Shown: positions 26,428 through 35,676, numbered from the stretch's first letter. The stretch is DNA of 64,000 nt from JBFLYC01 sp040756735 (GCA_040756735.1 JBFLYC010000007.1:1-64000); one strand, 5' to 3'. Translations and numbers: made by a program. The notes: generated by a model not told the origin, from the letters alone.

Positions 26428-28134
26428 ATGTCTAAACCTGAAATTCTTTACTCAGTGAAAGCCCAGAGAGGTCCAACCCTTCGCTGCAAGGGGTGGAAGC
26501 AGGAATCGATTCTGCGTATGCTTGAAAACAACATGGAGAATGCAGAAAAGCCGGAAGAGCTTGTAATCTATGGAGGTATAGGCAAGTGTGCCCGCAACTG
26601 GGAATCGTATCATGCAATTGTGGAATCGTTAACAAACCTGGAAGATGATGAAACTTTGGTGGTCCAATCTGGAATGCCGGTAGCTATCTTTAAAACCCAC
26701 AAGCTTGCTCCAACCGTTCTCATGGCTAACACTAACATTATGAAGGCCGATTGGCCCACATTCTATGACCTGCAGGACAAAAACCTGACAATGTTTGCCC
26801 AGTATACTGCAGCTCCCTGGGAATACATTGGAACTCAAGGAGTAATCCAGGGAACCTTTGAAACCCTTTCTGCTGTAGCCAGGCAGAAGTATAATGACAG
26901 CCTGGTCGGCAAGATTCTTTTTACAGCAGGGGCAGGAGGAATGGGAGGCAATCAGAGCAGGGCCATGACCATGCATGGAGGCGTGGCAATTGTTGTTGAC
27001 GTTGATGAGAAGATTATCAGGAGACGTATTGAGAAGAAATTTATTGATGTGATGGTCTATAACTTGGATGAAGCTATTGCCATGGCAAAGGAGGCAGCTT
27101 CACAGAACAAAGCATTGGGCATCGGATTGTTGGGCAATGCTGCTGATGTATTTGAAGCAGCCTACGAAAAAGGGTTCATGCCGGATATCATGACTGAAAT
27201 GACTCCTGCCCATGACCCCATTTCTTACATCCCCTCAGGATATACTCCTGAAGAAGCAGAAGAACTGCGTATTAAAGACCGCAGCCTGTACCTGCAGAAA
27301 GCTCGCGAAACAATGATCAGGCAGTTAACTGTAATGAACAAGTATTATGACAAAGGGGTACCGGTTTTCGAGTACGGAACCAGCATTCGTAAAGAATGTC
27401 GTGATGCTGGGATGCCCAGGGAAGAGGCCATGAAGATTCCAGGTTTTGTTGCAGAGTACATTCGTCCCTTATTCTGCGAAGGCAGGGGGCCTTTCCGCTG
27501 GACCTGCCTATCCGGTGAGCCCAGCGACCTTGCTAAAATGGATGATTTGGCCCTGGAGATGTTCAAGGATGATTTGCTGGTGACCAGATGGATTAAACTG
27601 GCAAGGGTGCATATTCCCATAGAGGCGCTGCCCGCAAGAATTTGTTATCTTGGTTTTGGCCAGCGCAAGGCTTTTGCACTGGCTGTAAATGAGATGATTA
27701 GAAAAGGTGAATTGGCAGGGCCTGTAGGTTTTTCGAGAGATAACCTGGATTCTGGGTCAATTGTTAATCCAACTTTTGAATCTGAAAACATGCTTGATGG
27801 AGGAGATTTAATTTCTGATTGGCCTTATCTCAATGCTCTGTTAAATACCGCAGGTATGGCTGATTTAGTTGCTATCCAGGCCAATTATTCAATGGGTGAG
27901 GCTGTTCATACAGGAGTGACCATGATAGCTGATGGGTCTGAGGAAGCCGACCTGCGTCTGGCTGTATGTATGACAACTGATTCAGGCATTGGAATAGTAA
28001 GGCATGCCCAGGCAGGATATGAGACTGCCAAGGATGTTGCCAATGGAAAAGGAAAATTAACATCTGAAAGCATTAAAATACCCTTATGGTGGACACCTAA
28101 AGCAACCTTCGGGCCAAGGGATCTAGAGGATTAA
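26428..28134 (+). CDS. hutU: Urocanate hydratase
   Basis: A 568-residue NAD-dependent urocanase, which converts urocanate to imidazolonepropionate in histidine breakdown. Diagnostic blocks are YGGIGKCARNWESYHAI, VQSGMPVAIFKTH, TAGAGGMGGNQSRAMTMHGG (NAD site) and EMTPAHDPISYIPSGYTPEE. The length is normal. A GGGGGAAA ribosome site precedes the ATG. It is the first gene behind a sigma-54 promoter. Histidine ammonia-lyase (hutH), the preceding enzyme, is not in this window. Confidence 0.95.
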   Translation: MSKPEILYSVKAQRGPTLRCKGWKQESILRMLENNMENAEKPEELVIYGGIGKCARNWESYHAIVESLTNLEDDETLVVQSGMPVAIFKTHKLAPTVLMANTNIMKADWPTFYDLQDKNLTMFAQYTAAPWEYIGTQGVIQGTFETLSAVARQKYNDSLVGKILFTAGAGGMGGNQSRAMTMHGGVAIVVDVDEKIIRRRIEKKFIDVMVYNLDEAIAMAKEAASQNKALGIGLLGNAADVFEAAYEKGFMPDIMTEMTPAHDPISYIPSGYTPEEAEELRIKDRSLYLQKARETMIRQLTVMNKYYDKGVPVFEYGTSIRKECRDAGMPREEAMKIPGFVAEYIRPLFCEGRGPFRWTCLSGEPSDLAKMDDLALEMFKDDLLVTRWIKLARVHIPIEALPARICYLGFGQRKAFALAVNEMIRKGELAGPVGFSRDNLDSGSIVNPTFESENMLDGGDLISDWPYLNALLNTAGMADLVAIQANYSMGEAVHTGVTMIADGSEEADLRLAVCMTTDSGIGIVRHAQAGYETAKDVANGKGKLTSESIKIPLWWTPKATFGPRDLED

Positions 28135-28164
28135 TCCGATACTTTCATTACTTTATAAAATAGA

Positions 28165-28198
28165 GGAAGTTAGTGGTCTGTTTAGACCTCTGACTTCC
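28165..28198. repeat. Hairpin repeat between hutU and hutI
   Basis: Arms GGAAGTTAGTGGTC (28165-28178) and GACCTCTGACTTCC (28185-28198) pair with two mismatches around a 6-base loop and have no T tract. It resembles the (gg)agtcaggag / ctctgacttcc degenerate repeats seen elsewhere in the window and may tune RNA stability within the operon. Confidence 0.5.
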
Positions 28199-28235
28199 CA
28201 TTTCTGACTTCTTATCTGTGGCGGGAGGTAGACTT

Positions 28236-29519
28236 GTGGAAAAGGATAAAACTAAAGTCAAGGCAGATTTACTGATTACCAATGCATCCCAGCTTATTAC
28301 ATGTGCAGCAAGATCCCCGGATTTAGTTGGGCTAATTGAAAAGGGATGGGTGGCGGTTAAAGGTGAGCTGATTGCTGCAGTTGGCACCAAAGAAGAAGTT
28401 ATGGCTTGTGTGGATGTCTCCGAGGCCTCCATTATGGACGCAGGGGGTAAAGTTGTTGCGCCTGGATTTGTAGATTGTCATACCCACCTGGTTTTTGGCG
28501 GCTCTCGTGTCAAGGAATATGCTGCCCGTATGACTGAAAATGACCCTGAAGTATTGAGGCAGATGGGTATTAAAACAGGCATCATGGCTACTGTTGATAT
28601 GACCAGGGAGGCCACTGAAGAAGCCGTCTATACAGCCTCTGCAGCTAGATTAAAGGGGATGCTGCGGGCCGGAACAACTACTGTAGAAAGCAAGAGCGGT
28701 TATGGCCTATCAACTACTGCAGAGATTAAAATGTTAAAAATCAATGAGCAGCTTGCTCAAAAACTGCCTGTGGATATAGTTTCTACTTTCCTGGGCGCAC
28801 ATGGATGGCCTGCGGATATTGCCCGGGAAAAATATATACAAATGCTTTTGTGGGAGATGATACCCTGGGTAGCTGAACAAGGGCTGGCACAGTTTTGTGA
28901 TATCTGGTGTGACGATGGACACTATACTGCAGAGGAATCAAAAATGATTTTGGAAGCGGGCATGAAAGCCGGTTTGCAGCCAAAAATTCATACTGATGCT
29001 TATTCCTATATAGGAGGATCAGACCTTGCAGCTGAAATGGAAATGGTCTCAGCCGACCATCTAAACTATACTCCCAGGTCTGTTATGCGCAAATTAGCCG
29101 ATGCAGGAGTTCCGGGTGTTTTACTGCCTGCCCTAGATTTTGCGGTTAAGCACCCCCAGCCTTTTAATCCGAGAGCCATGCTTGAAGAAGGCATGACCAT
29201 AGCCCTGGCCACCAACCTCTGTCCCGGATGTTGGACTGAATCCATGCAATTTGTCATGGCACTGGCGTGCAGGCTGTATGCCATGAGTCCAGCTGAGGCT
29301 TTGCGTGCAGCAACCCTGGGAGGCGCCTCTGCTTTACGGTTGGACAAGGACAGGGGGTCATTGGAGGTTGGTAAACTGGCTGATATCCAGATTTGGAACG
29401 CTGCAGTTTACGAAGAGGTTATTTATAAACTTGGGGGAAATATAGTAGATAAAGTAATTAAGAGGGGAAAAGTTGTTGTAGACAATAATGGCGCAGGCTG
29501 CATTTTATCCTCAGAATAG
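28236..29519 (+). CDS. hutI: Imidazolonepropionase
   Basis: A 427-residue amidohydrolase that opens imidazolonepropionate to formiminoglutamate. The metal-binding DCHTHLVFGGSR lies at about residues 80-91, with the substrate-site KSGYGL, IHTDAY, and ADHL later. The GTG at 28236 follows GGAGGT by six bases and is preferred to the GTG at 28218. Gene order hutU-hutI-cyclodeaminase-ftcD indicates the tetrahydrofolate route for the formimino group. Confidence 0.95.
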   Translation: MEKDKTKVKADLLITNASQLITCAARSPDLVGLIEKGWVAVKGELIAAVGTKEEVMACVDVSEASIMDAGGKVVAPGFVDCHTHLVFGGSRVKEYAARMTENDPEVLRQMGIKTGIMATVDMTREATEEAVYTASAARLKGMLRAGTTTVESKSGYGLSTTAEIKMLKINEQLAQKLPVDIVSTFLGAHGWPADIAREKYIQMLLWEMIPWVAEQGLAQFCDIWCDDGHYTAEESKMILEAGMKAGLQPKIHTDAYSYIGGSDLAAEMEMVSADHLNYTPRSVMRKLADAGVPGVLLPALDFAVKHPQPFNPRAMLEEGMTIALATNLCPGCWTESMQFVMALACRLYAMSPAEALRAATLGGASALRLDKDRGSLEVGKLADIQIWNAAVYEEVIYKLGGNIVDKVIKRGKVVVDNNGAGCILSSE

Positions 29520-29582
29520 CGATAAGGCCCTGGTTCCTATCAACTTAATTAGTTAGTGTCTTTAGTAAGGGGGGAAATAAAA

Positions 29583-30161
29583 ATGTCATGTACAGAAATT
29601 CTTAAAGCTATTCTTGATTCTGATGACTTTACTGTAGGCGGCGGTTCTGCTGCCGCCCTAACAGGTGGTATGGCTGCGGCCCTGGCAGCAATGGTAGCTA
29701 AGCTGTCACTAAAGAAGGATTTTGGGTTAACTCATGAAGAATACTCTGAGATAGCCTCTCGAGCAGGGGAATTGTCTGCTTCATTGGTTGAGGGTTCTGA
29801 AAATGATGTCCAGGCCTTTGCCATGGTAAAAGCAGCTTATGCAATGCCTAAAGGTACACAAGATGAAAAGAAAGAACGTGCGGCAGCAATCGAGCAAGCC
29901 TTTATACAAGCAGCCCTGGTGCCCAAGTATAATGCGTGGAATTGCCATAAGGTTTGGGAGTTATGTACAAGGCTTGCAGGCAGATCAAACCCCAATGCCA
30001 GCTCTGATTTGGAAACAGCCCGCAGTCTGGCAAGGGCGGCCATGATTGGCTGTTTATTGAACATTGAAATAAACCTGGATTCAATCAAAAATGAGGATGT
30101 GAAAAATCAACTGCAAGAGGATATAAAGAAACTGCGCGACCTGGTCAGGGCATCTGAATAA
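29583..30161 (+). CDS. fchA: Formiminotetrahydrofolate cyclodeaminase
   Basis: A 192-residue helical protein of the FTCD-C/FchA family, which converts 5-formimino-THF to 5,10-methenyl-THF and ammonia. The GGGSAAALTGGMAAALAAMVAKLS motif, split here as GGGSAAAL followed by MAAALAAMVA, is diagnostic. I chose the ATG at 29583 after AAGGGGGGAAA; the longer frame from 29556 has no ribosome site. Together with FtcD it links histidine degradation to the one-carbon pool, which in acetogenic or acidogenic Clostridia can yield ATP through formate-THF ligase. Confidence 0.9.
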   Translation: MSCTEILKAILDSDDFTVGGGSAAALTGGMAAALAAMVAKLSLKKDFGLTHEEYSEIASRAGELSASLVEGSENDVQAFAMVKAAYAMPKGTQDEKKERAAAIEQAFIQAALVPKYNAWNCHKVWELCTRLAGRSNPNASSDLETARSLARAAMIGCLLNIEINLDSIKNEDVKNQLQEDIKKLRDLVRASE

Positions 30162-30181
30162 AGGGATAAAGGGGTGATGGA

Positions 30182-31087
30182 ATGAAAGTTTTAATGTGTG
30201 TACCCAACGTAAGTGAGGGAAGGACGTTAAGTATTGTCGAAGAAATTGCCGGTACAGTCAGGAGTACCAGGGGTGTTAAGCTAATAGACTTGTCATCGGA
30301 CAAAGATCACAATCGTTCAGTATTTACCTATTTAGGTGAAGCGGAGGCAGTATTAGAGGCCACAAAAAAACTGGCAGATAAGACCTATGAATTGATTGAT
30401 ATGACCTTGCATAAAGGGGACCATCCCAGGATGGGCGCTTTAGATGTTGTTCCTTTTATACCGGTTAGGGGAATTGACAGTGCAGGAGCAGTTGCCATAG
30501 CCAGGGAATTTGGACAATATGTAGGGGCAAAAGGAATACCCGTTTATTATTATGAGGACGCAGCCACATGTCCGGAAAGACTCAGCCTGGTTTCCATCCG
30601 CAAGGGACAGTATGAAGGATTAGCAGACAAGTTAAAAGATCCGAAGTGGCAGCCTGATGAGGGGCCGGCTGTATTTGTGCCTAAAAGCGGGGCGGTTGTC
30701 ACAGGCGCTAGATTTCCCCTGGTGGCTTTCAATGTAAACCTAAGGACCGATGACCTCACAGTTGCAGATCGCATTGCCAGGGGAGTAAGGCACATTAATG
30801 GCGGGTACCGTTTTGTACGGGCCATTGGATTAAGCCTGGTTGACAAGGGAATGGTTCAGGTATCCATGAATTTAACTAATTATGCTAAAACACCCATCCC
30901 CAGAGTTATGGAAACCATTCGCAGCGAAGCAGCTCGTTACGGTGTCGCTGTGGCAGGCTCAGAATTAATAGGTCCTGTACCGCTGCCGGCTCTGGAAGAG
31001 GTTGTGAAACACTATTTACAGGTGCATGACTTTTCCATAGAGCAGATTATAGAGACTAACTTGATAGGGTTGGCAGGAGAAGAATAA
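30182..31087 (+). CDS. ftcD: Glutamate formimidoyltransferase
   Basis: A 301-residue enzyme that moves the formimino group from formiminoglutamate to tetrahydrofolate, releasing glutamate. The start VLMCVPNVSEGR and the HKGDHPRMGALDVVPFIPV block (about residues 78-96, with the catalytic His) are typical of the FTCD N-terminal and linker domains. It is the stand-alone bacterial form, with the cyclodeaminase in a separate gene just upstream. AGGGGTG precedes the ATG. Confidence 0.94.
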   Translation: MKVLMCVPNVSEGRTLSIVEEIAGTVRSTRGVKLIDLSSDKDHNRSVFTYLGEAEAVLEATKKLADKTYELIDMTLHKGDHPRMGALDVVPFIPVRGIDSAGAVAIAREFGQYVGAKGIPVYYYEDAATCPERLSLVSIRKGQYEGLADKLKDPKWQPDEGPAVFVPKSGAVVTGARFPLVAFNVNLRTDDLTVADRIARGVRHINGGYRFVRAIGLSLVDKGMVQVSMNLTNYAKTPIPRVMETIRSEAARYGVAVAGSELIGPVPLPALEEVVKHYLQVHDFSIEQIIETNLIGLAGEE

Positions 31088-31108
31088 AGACAAGGGGGGA
31101 GATTAGTA

Positions 31109-32326
31109 ATGCAATTAACTGCCCTTGAAAGGGACATGTTAGACGGTAAATATGGCGAGGGAGTGGCTTTGGCCATGAAAATCCAGGTGGGAGTTGGCAG
31201 AGCCTTTGATGCCACAAAGATGGCGCCCATCACCAGAGCTCATGTAGCCTTAAGTGCGCAGGATGCCGACTTGTGGTTTGTGGAAACTCTCCTTAATAAA
31301 GGAGCCAGATGTGTGATATCGCCAACTGTTAATCCAAGTATTGATATTCATTACTTGAATGAACATTTGTTTGATGTGCCGCAAGCAGGTATAGATATCG
31401 TATCAGCTACCAATGAAGCTTATAAAAAGATAGGGGCTACTTTAACTTTTAACTGTACTCCCTATTTACAGCAGAATGTGCCTAGTTTTGGAGAAGTAGT
31501 GGCTTTTTCAGAATCCAGCGCTACGCCCTATGTCAATTCGGTAATTGGAGCCAGGTCGAACAGGGAATCTTCCCAAAGCGCTCTATGTGCTGCTGTAACA
31601 GGAAGGGTGCCGGAATACGGCCTGCTGCTGGATGAAAATCGTAAAGGTGAAATACTTGTTGAAGTCAAAGCTGATGTGAAGGATGATTTTGATTACCAGC
31701 TTTTAGGCTGGTGTTATCCCCTTAAGTATAAAGGTCTGGAGATACCGGTTTTTGAAGGTATTAAAGAGAGGCCTACCCCGGAAGGTTTTATGAATTTTGG
31801 CGCACAATTGAACACATCAGGGGCAGTTTCCATGTATCATATTGTGGGTATTACTCCTGAAGCTCCTACTCTTGAGGAGGCCTTTGGAGGCAATAAGGTC
31901 AAAGAAAGGATAACCATTACCAACAAGGACCTGGACATGGTTCGTGAAAGTATCTGTGGAGAACCGGGTAAGATAGACTTTGCCATGTTTGGATGCCCGC
32001 ACTTGACATTATCCCAGGTTGCAACCATCGCAAAAATTCTTGACGGTAAAAAGCTGGCAGTGGACCTGTGGGTTTTAACGAGTTCTTTGACCAAGGAACT
32101 AGCCGGCCGTATGGGGTATTTGCAAATTATTCAGAGGGCCGGGGGGCACATTATAGCAGATACCTGCATAGATGTACCTCCATGCTGGCAGCCCTATTAT
32201 GGTAAAACCGGTATAACTGATTCCCCTAAATGCGCTTATTACAATGAAATCAGGAATATAAAATTTATTATCAGGCCCCTGGAAGAGTGTATCGAGGCCG
32301 CCATTAAAGGGGAGGTGTCCAGATGA
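31109..32326 (+). CDS. Aconitase X catalytic subunit (hydroxy-acid or hydroxyproline dehydratase)
   Basis: A 405-residue aconitase X (DUF521) large subunit. It has the opening LTALERDMLDGKYGEGVALAMKI, the TPYL and FSESSATPYVNSVIGARSNRE block, and Cys residues in GCPHLTLSQ and CIDVPPCW expected to hold an iron-sulfur cluster. Characterised AcnX enzymes dehydrate cis-3-hydroxy-L-proline (bacteria) or mevalonate 5-phosphate (archaea). Here the gene follows ftcD by 21 bases and overlaps the small subunit by 4 bases, then a LarA homologue follows. The substrate is unknown, and its place at the end of a hut operon is unusual. Confidence 0.85.
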   Translation: MQLTALERDMLDGKYGEGVALAMKIQVGVGRAFDATKMAPITRAHVALSAQDADLWFVETLLNKGARCVISPTVNPSIDIHYLNEHLFDVPQAGIDIVSATNEAYKKIGATLTFNCTPYLQQNVPSFGEVVAFSESSATPYVNSVIGARSNRESSQSALCAAVTGRVPEYGLLLDENRKGEILVEVKADVKDDFDYQLLGWCYPLKYKGLEIPVFEGIKERPTPEGFMNFGAQLNTSGAVSMYHIVGITPEAPTLEEAFGGNKVKERITITNKDLDMVRESICGEPGKIDFAMFGCPHLTLSQVATIAKILDGKKLAVDLWVLTSSLTKELAGRMGYLQIIQRAGGHIIADTCIDVPPCWQPYYGKTGITDSPKCAYYNEIRNIKFIIRPLEECIEAAIKGEVSR

Positions 32327-32733
32327 AGGAGCTAAACACCTACAAATGCCGCATGATCTCTGAAGGCAAGGCAGAAGGTGAAGTAATCATTTCAGAAGAT
32401 GCCATTTGCTTTTACCTGGTAGAGCCGGAGACCGGCATAGTAGTTGAAAAAAATCATTCACTTAAAGGAAAAAGTATCGCAGACAAGGTTTTAATCATGC
32501 CTTCAGGAAAAGGCAGTTCAGTTGTTCAGGCTGATGGGTTGTACAAGCTGGCCAAACATAATAACGCCCCCAAGGCCATGATTATAGAGTATCCAGATCC
32601 GGTTTTGGTATCAAGCGCCATAGTTTTGGAGGTTCCCCTGGTAGACAGGGTCGAACCGGGGTTTTATGAGAATATTAAAGATGGCGACCTTGTAAAAGTT
32701 GATGCAGACAATGAACTGCTTGCCAAACTTTAG
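32323..32733 (+). CDS. Aconitase X swivel (small) subunit
   Basis: A 136-residue DUF126 protein, the swivelling small domain of aconitase X. The segment MPSGKGSSVVQADGLYKL carries the conserved serine expected at the active site. In many bacteria this domain is fused to the N-terminus of the large subunit; here it is a separate gene that starts within the large-subunit stop (ATGA). The two subunits should form one heterodimeric dehydratase in the cytoplasm. Confidence 0.87.
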   Translation: MKELNTYKCRMISEGKAEGEVIISEDAICFYLVEPETGIVVEKNHSLKGKSIADKVLIMPSGKGSSVVQADGLYKLAKHNNAPKAMIIEYPDPVLVSSAIVLEVPLVDRVEPGFYENIKDGDLVKVDADNELLAKL

Positions 32734-32785
32734 GTTTTTTAACTATTTAAGTATGTAAAGGGTATAAGGTAAAGGAGTCATGAAA

Positions 32786-34078
32786 ATGGATTATGAGAAT
32801 ATTGCCATTCCTTATGGAAAGGAGCAGCTTTCTTTTAAGGTTCCCAAAAAACAATTGCTTTTTACAGGCGAAATGAGTAAGCTGCCTAAGCTGCAGGATT
32901 TTGAGGAAGCTTTGCTTAAAACCCTGGACTATCCAATTGGTACTGAGCCTTTAAGTCGGATGGTTGCGGGGCGGCAAAAGATACTGGTGTTGATTGATGA
33001 CAATACCAGAATTACACCCGTTAAAAAGATTTTGCCTGTTTTGCTAAGCTATCTAAAAAAGGCAGGGGTTCAAACTGCGAATATTGAGATTCTTATAGCC
33101 CCAGGCACACATCGCGTCATGTCCGATGCTGAGGTAATTGAAAAGGTTGGAGAAGAAATCTTCCAAACAATTAAGATTTCCCAACATGACTTTCTCAATA
33201 AAGACAATCTTGTTGACCTTGGCAGCATTATGGTTGGGGAAAGCATTATTCCTGTGATCCTAAATCGTAAGATATTAGAAGCAGACTTCATAATAGGTCT
33301 GGGAAACATTGTCCCCCATTCTGATGCCGGTTTTTCTGCAGGCGCTAAAATCATTCAACCGGGTATTTGTGGTTATGCCACTACAGCAGCTACTCATAAA
33401 GCTGCAGCCCTTTTGGAGGAGATACCTTTAGGTTTTGTTGAAAATCCCTGCAGATTGGGTATGGAAGAGGTAGCAAGAAAAGTGGGTTTAAGCTTCATCA
33501 TTAATGTTGTCATGAATCATGAAAATGAAATTGTCGGTGTTTTTAGCGGAGATTTTGTCAAAGCGCATAGAGAGGGAGTTGAACTTACAAAACAAGCCTA
33601 TGGAGTCCGGATCCCGGAAAAAGCAGACATTGTGGTAGTAAGTTCCTTTCCCTGCGATATTGATTACTGGCAGGCGGAAAAAGGATTGATATCAGCATAT
33701 TTTGCAGTTAAGGAGAAAGGCTACATTGTCTTTGCAGCTCCATGCTCTGAAGGTCTTGAGCATAATCACCCCAAATTAAGAGAATGGATGAAATATCCCT
33801 ATCAAGAGGCCTGTAAATTAGTTAGAGAAATTTCTCCTGAGGATGAGGAAGCTGACCTTGTAGCTGCGGATTTAGCGATCTGCAATGCCAGAATTATTCA
33901 AAAGGCTAATGTGCTAGTTATATCAGAGGGGATTAGTCAAGATGATGTGGAAGTTTTAGGCTACCGGAGGTTTGATACTCTCCAACAAGCAGTTGATTTT
34001 GCTTTAGAGATGGTACCTGATGGGACAGTCGGAGTATTGCCAAGGGGAGGCGACTGTCTGCCAATATTAAGAGGCTAA
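32786..34078 (+). CDS. LarA homologue downstream of aconitase X
   Basis: A 430-residue NPN-dependent racemase or epimerase candidate. The LarA cofactor residues are all present: R75 in DDNTRI, H109 in PGTHRV, H178 in VPHSDAGF, K188 in SAGAKIIQPG and H204 in ATTAATH. The SGGRK motif of classic LarA is changed to SAGAK, which places it in a different branch from the paralogue at 8886. The ATG at 32786 is eight bases after GGAG and is preferred to the ATG at 32780. It probably supplies the right stereoisomer to the aconitase X dehydratase, or epimerises its product; this is inference from adjacency only. Confidence 0.8.
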   Translation: MDYENIAIPYGKEQLSFKVPKKQLLFTGEMSKLPKLQDFEEALLKTLDYPIGTEPLSRMVAGRQKILVLIDDNTRITPVKKILPVLLSYLKKAGVQTANIEILIAPGTHRVMSDAEVIEKVGEEIFQTIKISQHDFLNKDNLVDLGSIMVGESIIPVILNRKILEADFIIGLGNIVPHSDAGFSAGAKIIQPGICGYATTAATHKAAALLEEIPLGFVENPCRLGMEEVARKVGLSFIINVVMNHENEIVGVFSGDFVKAHREGVELTKQAYGVRIPEKADIVVVSSFPCDIDYWQAEKGLISAYFAVKEKGYIVFAAPCSEGLEHNHPKLREWMKYPYQEACKLVREISPEDEEADLVAADLAICNARIIQKANVLVISEGISQDDVEVLGYRRFDTLQQAVDFALEMVPDGTVGVLPRGGDCLPILRG

Positions 34079-34093
34079 GATTTTATATTCCAT

Positions 34094-34126
34094 GCAAGAT
34101 CGAAGCTCATCGGTCTTGCTTTTTTA
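34094..34126 (+). terminator. Intrinsic terminator of the hut-AcnX-LarA operon
   Basis: Arms GCAAGATCG (34094-34102) and CGGTCTTGC (34111-34119) with one G-T pair, followed by TTTTTT. It closes the operon that began at the sigma-54 promoter. The 137 bases after it are AT-rich with a possible -10 TATAAT at 34184. Confidence 0.75.
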
Positions 34127-34263
34127 TGCTAAATTGTGCTAAATTTCCCTTAAATTCTCCTGGTTATGGAGCAATTCTAATAGTATAATAATAAGGGTTG
34201 TCAAAATATTTAAGAATTTTTCTTTTAATATTTATCTTATATAAATGATAAATTAAGGCAGGG

Positions 34264-34935
34264 ATGGTCGTGGCGGATCATATTTTTACACGTTCTCCTA
34301 AAAGAAATGCCAAGGAAGATGTATATGAGCAACTAAGGACCGCTATTATAAAGGGCAAGCTAAAACAGGGGGAGCACATCGTTGAGATGGATATATCCGG
34401 GCAGATGGGTATCAGCAGAGCGCCTGTGAGGGAAGCTATCAGACTCTTGGAGCAAGAAGGTCTGGTTATAGTGTCACCAAATAAGGGGGCCTGTGTAAGT
34501 GGGTTATCTCTCAAGGATGCCAAGGAGATATTTAGTTTGAGGATTGTTCTGGAAAGGTTTGCAGTAAACCTTGCTGTTCGCAATATGAATGAGGAAGACT
34601 TTGAAAGACTTTATGAGTTCATAGAAAAAATGAGAGAAGCGGTAAAAGAAGCCAATTCAACAAGACTTGTAGAGTATGACCTCAAATTTCATGAATATAT
34701 TTATAGAAAAGCAAACCATAACAGGCTCCTGCATGTTATGGGTATGCTCAATACTCCTGTGAGAGCGTATATTGCAGCCACAAACCCCTTTTACTCATCC
34801 CTGGACGAAGTCGCCGATAGTCACATACCCATTGTAAAAGCCCTTCGAGAGAAAGATGCAGAAAGGGCTGCTTTTGAAATCGAGAGACACATTTTGGAAG
34901 TTGGGGAACAACTACTGCATAAACTGCAGAATTAA
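34264..34935 (+). CDS. GntR-family regulator (FadR/FCD subfamily)
   Basis: A 223-residue repressor-type protein. The winged helix-turn-helix spans about residues 15-80 (YEQLRTAIIKGKLKQGEHI, MGISRAPVREAIRLLEQEGL). The FCD ligand domain follows (about 90-215), with the metal-binding D-x3-H in YDLKFHEYIY and later His residues (ADSHIPIV, IERHI). FCD regulators usually sense carboxylic or hydroxy acids. GTG codons at 34267 and 34270 are alternative starts. It could regulate the preceding operon, or sites such as the palindrome at 4129. Confidence 0.85.
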   Translation: MVVADHIFTRSPKRNAKEDVYEQLRTAIIKGKLKQGEHIVEMDISGQMGISRAPVREAIRLLEQEGLVIVSPNKGACVSGLSLKDAKEIFSLRIVLERFAVNLAVRNMNEEDFERLYEFIEKMREAVKEANSTRLVEYDLKFHEYIYRKANHNRLLHVMGMLNTPVRAYIAATNPFYSSLDEVADSHIPIVKALREKDAERAAFEIERHILEVGEQLLHKLQN

Positions 34936-34946
34936 AACAAAAAAGT

Positions 34947-34984
34947 GCCGGATTACCACGCCATACCTGGTAACCCGGCTTTTT
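34947..34984. terminator. Bidirectional terminator after the GntR gene
   Basis: A 12-bp stem with one mismatch, GCCGGATTACCA (34947-34958) and TGGTAACCCGGC (34968-34979), flanked by an A-rich run on the left and TTTTT on the right, so it can act in both directions. Confidence 0.85.
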
Positions 34985-34985
34985 A

Positions 34986-35245
34986 TTTGGGGATATATTA
35001 TTAGGGACAAATGGTGTATAGCGGGTAAACCCTAAAATAATTAGCAGGCCGAGAAAGACTAATCCCACCTTGCTTGATAAACGGGTTTTCCAACAGGCTA
35101 TCAGCATTATGCCTACTGCAGTTTGGATCACCGTAAAGAGGAGCGCCCAGAACCCTGCCGCTCTATCTACATATTCTTTGCTGTAATATAGAGCAAAAGT
35201 TGCCAGGGCCAGCAGCGCTGCTAAATCTAAACTGACCATCTGCAT
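34986..35245 (-). pseudogene. Possible truncated small membrane protein
   Basis: A minus-strand frame starts at 35245 and encodes three hydrophobic helices in its first 75 residues (LAALLALATFALYY; FWALLFTVIQTAVGIMLIACW; VGLVFLGLLIILGF). The frame has no stop at the end of this part: it continues through the shared terminator and into the antisense strand of the GntR gene. The hydrophobic part looks like real protein, but the missing stop and weak ribosome site suggest a truncated gene. I do not recognise the family. Confidence 0.35.
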
Positions 35246-35676
35246 TCTTTTAGTTTAAGCTTCTTGCACGCTGATTATATTAGGGGCCATATATAATCTT
35301 TGTAATGGAATAAAAAACTGTCCCCAGTCGGCAAAACCGTGCACAATACCAAACACGGCCAGGTAATTGTTGCATTACTATTAGTAGCAGAATACAGAAT
35401 TCAGGAGCCAGAATTCAGAATAAGTGAATCATCAGTCATAAAAACAATTATAACACAGCAGGGGTACAATTTTTTTTGTAACAAGAAGGAGAATCATGAT
35501 GCCATGTAGAATTGAATAGAAAATGGAATTGAGTATTCCATAATTATGCCTTTTTAGATGCATAAAGTGAGCAATAATTGGAAAAATAACGCTAGCAATC
35601 AAGTAATGATTAGCAGCAGATAACAAAAGTGCACAACAATGGTTATATCAAAATATTACTATAAGGAGAAGGTTTA
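35246..35676. other. Gene-poor gap with degenerate repeat
   Basis: This 431-base stretch before the IclR gene is AT-rich. At 35388-35428 it holds GAATACAGAATTC-type direct copies (gaattcaggagccagaattcag) related to the repeats at 1572 and 63240. A 64-residue minus-strand frame at 35432-35626 is hydrophobic but has no ribosome site and is not supported. A promoter for the IclR gene must lie here, but I cannot single out one. Confidence 0.5.

Noticed and set aside
34748..34985. C-terminal part of a 165-residue minus-strand frame
   Set aside because: It runs antisense through the end of the GntR gene and the terminator; only the first 75-85 residues (35245 downward) look like real protein.
35432..35626. 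64-residue hydrophobic minus-strand frame
   Set aside because: No ribosome site, AT-driven hydrophobicity and no partner gene; not supported as coding.
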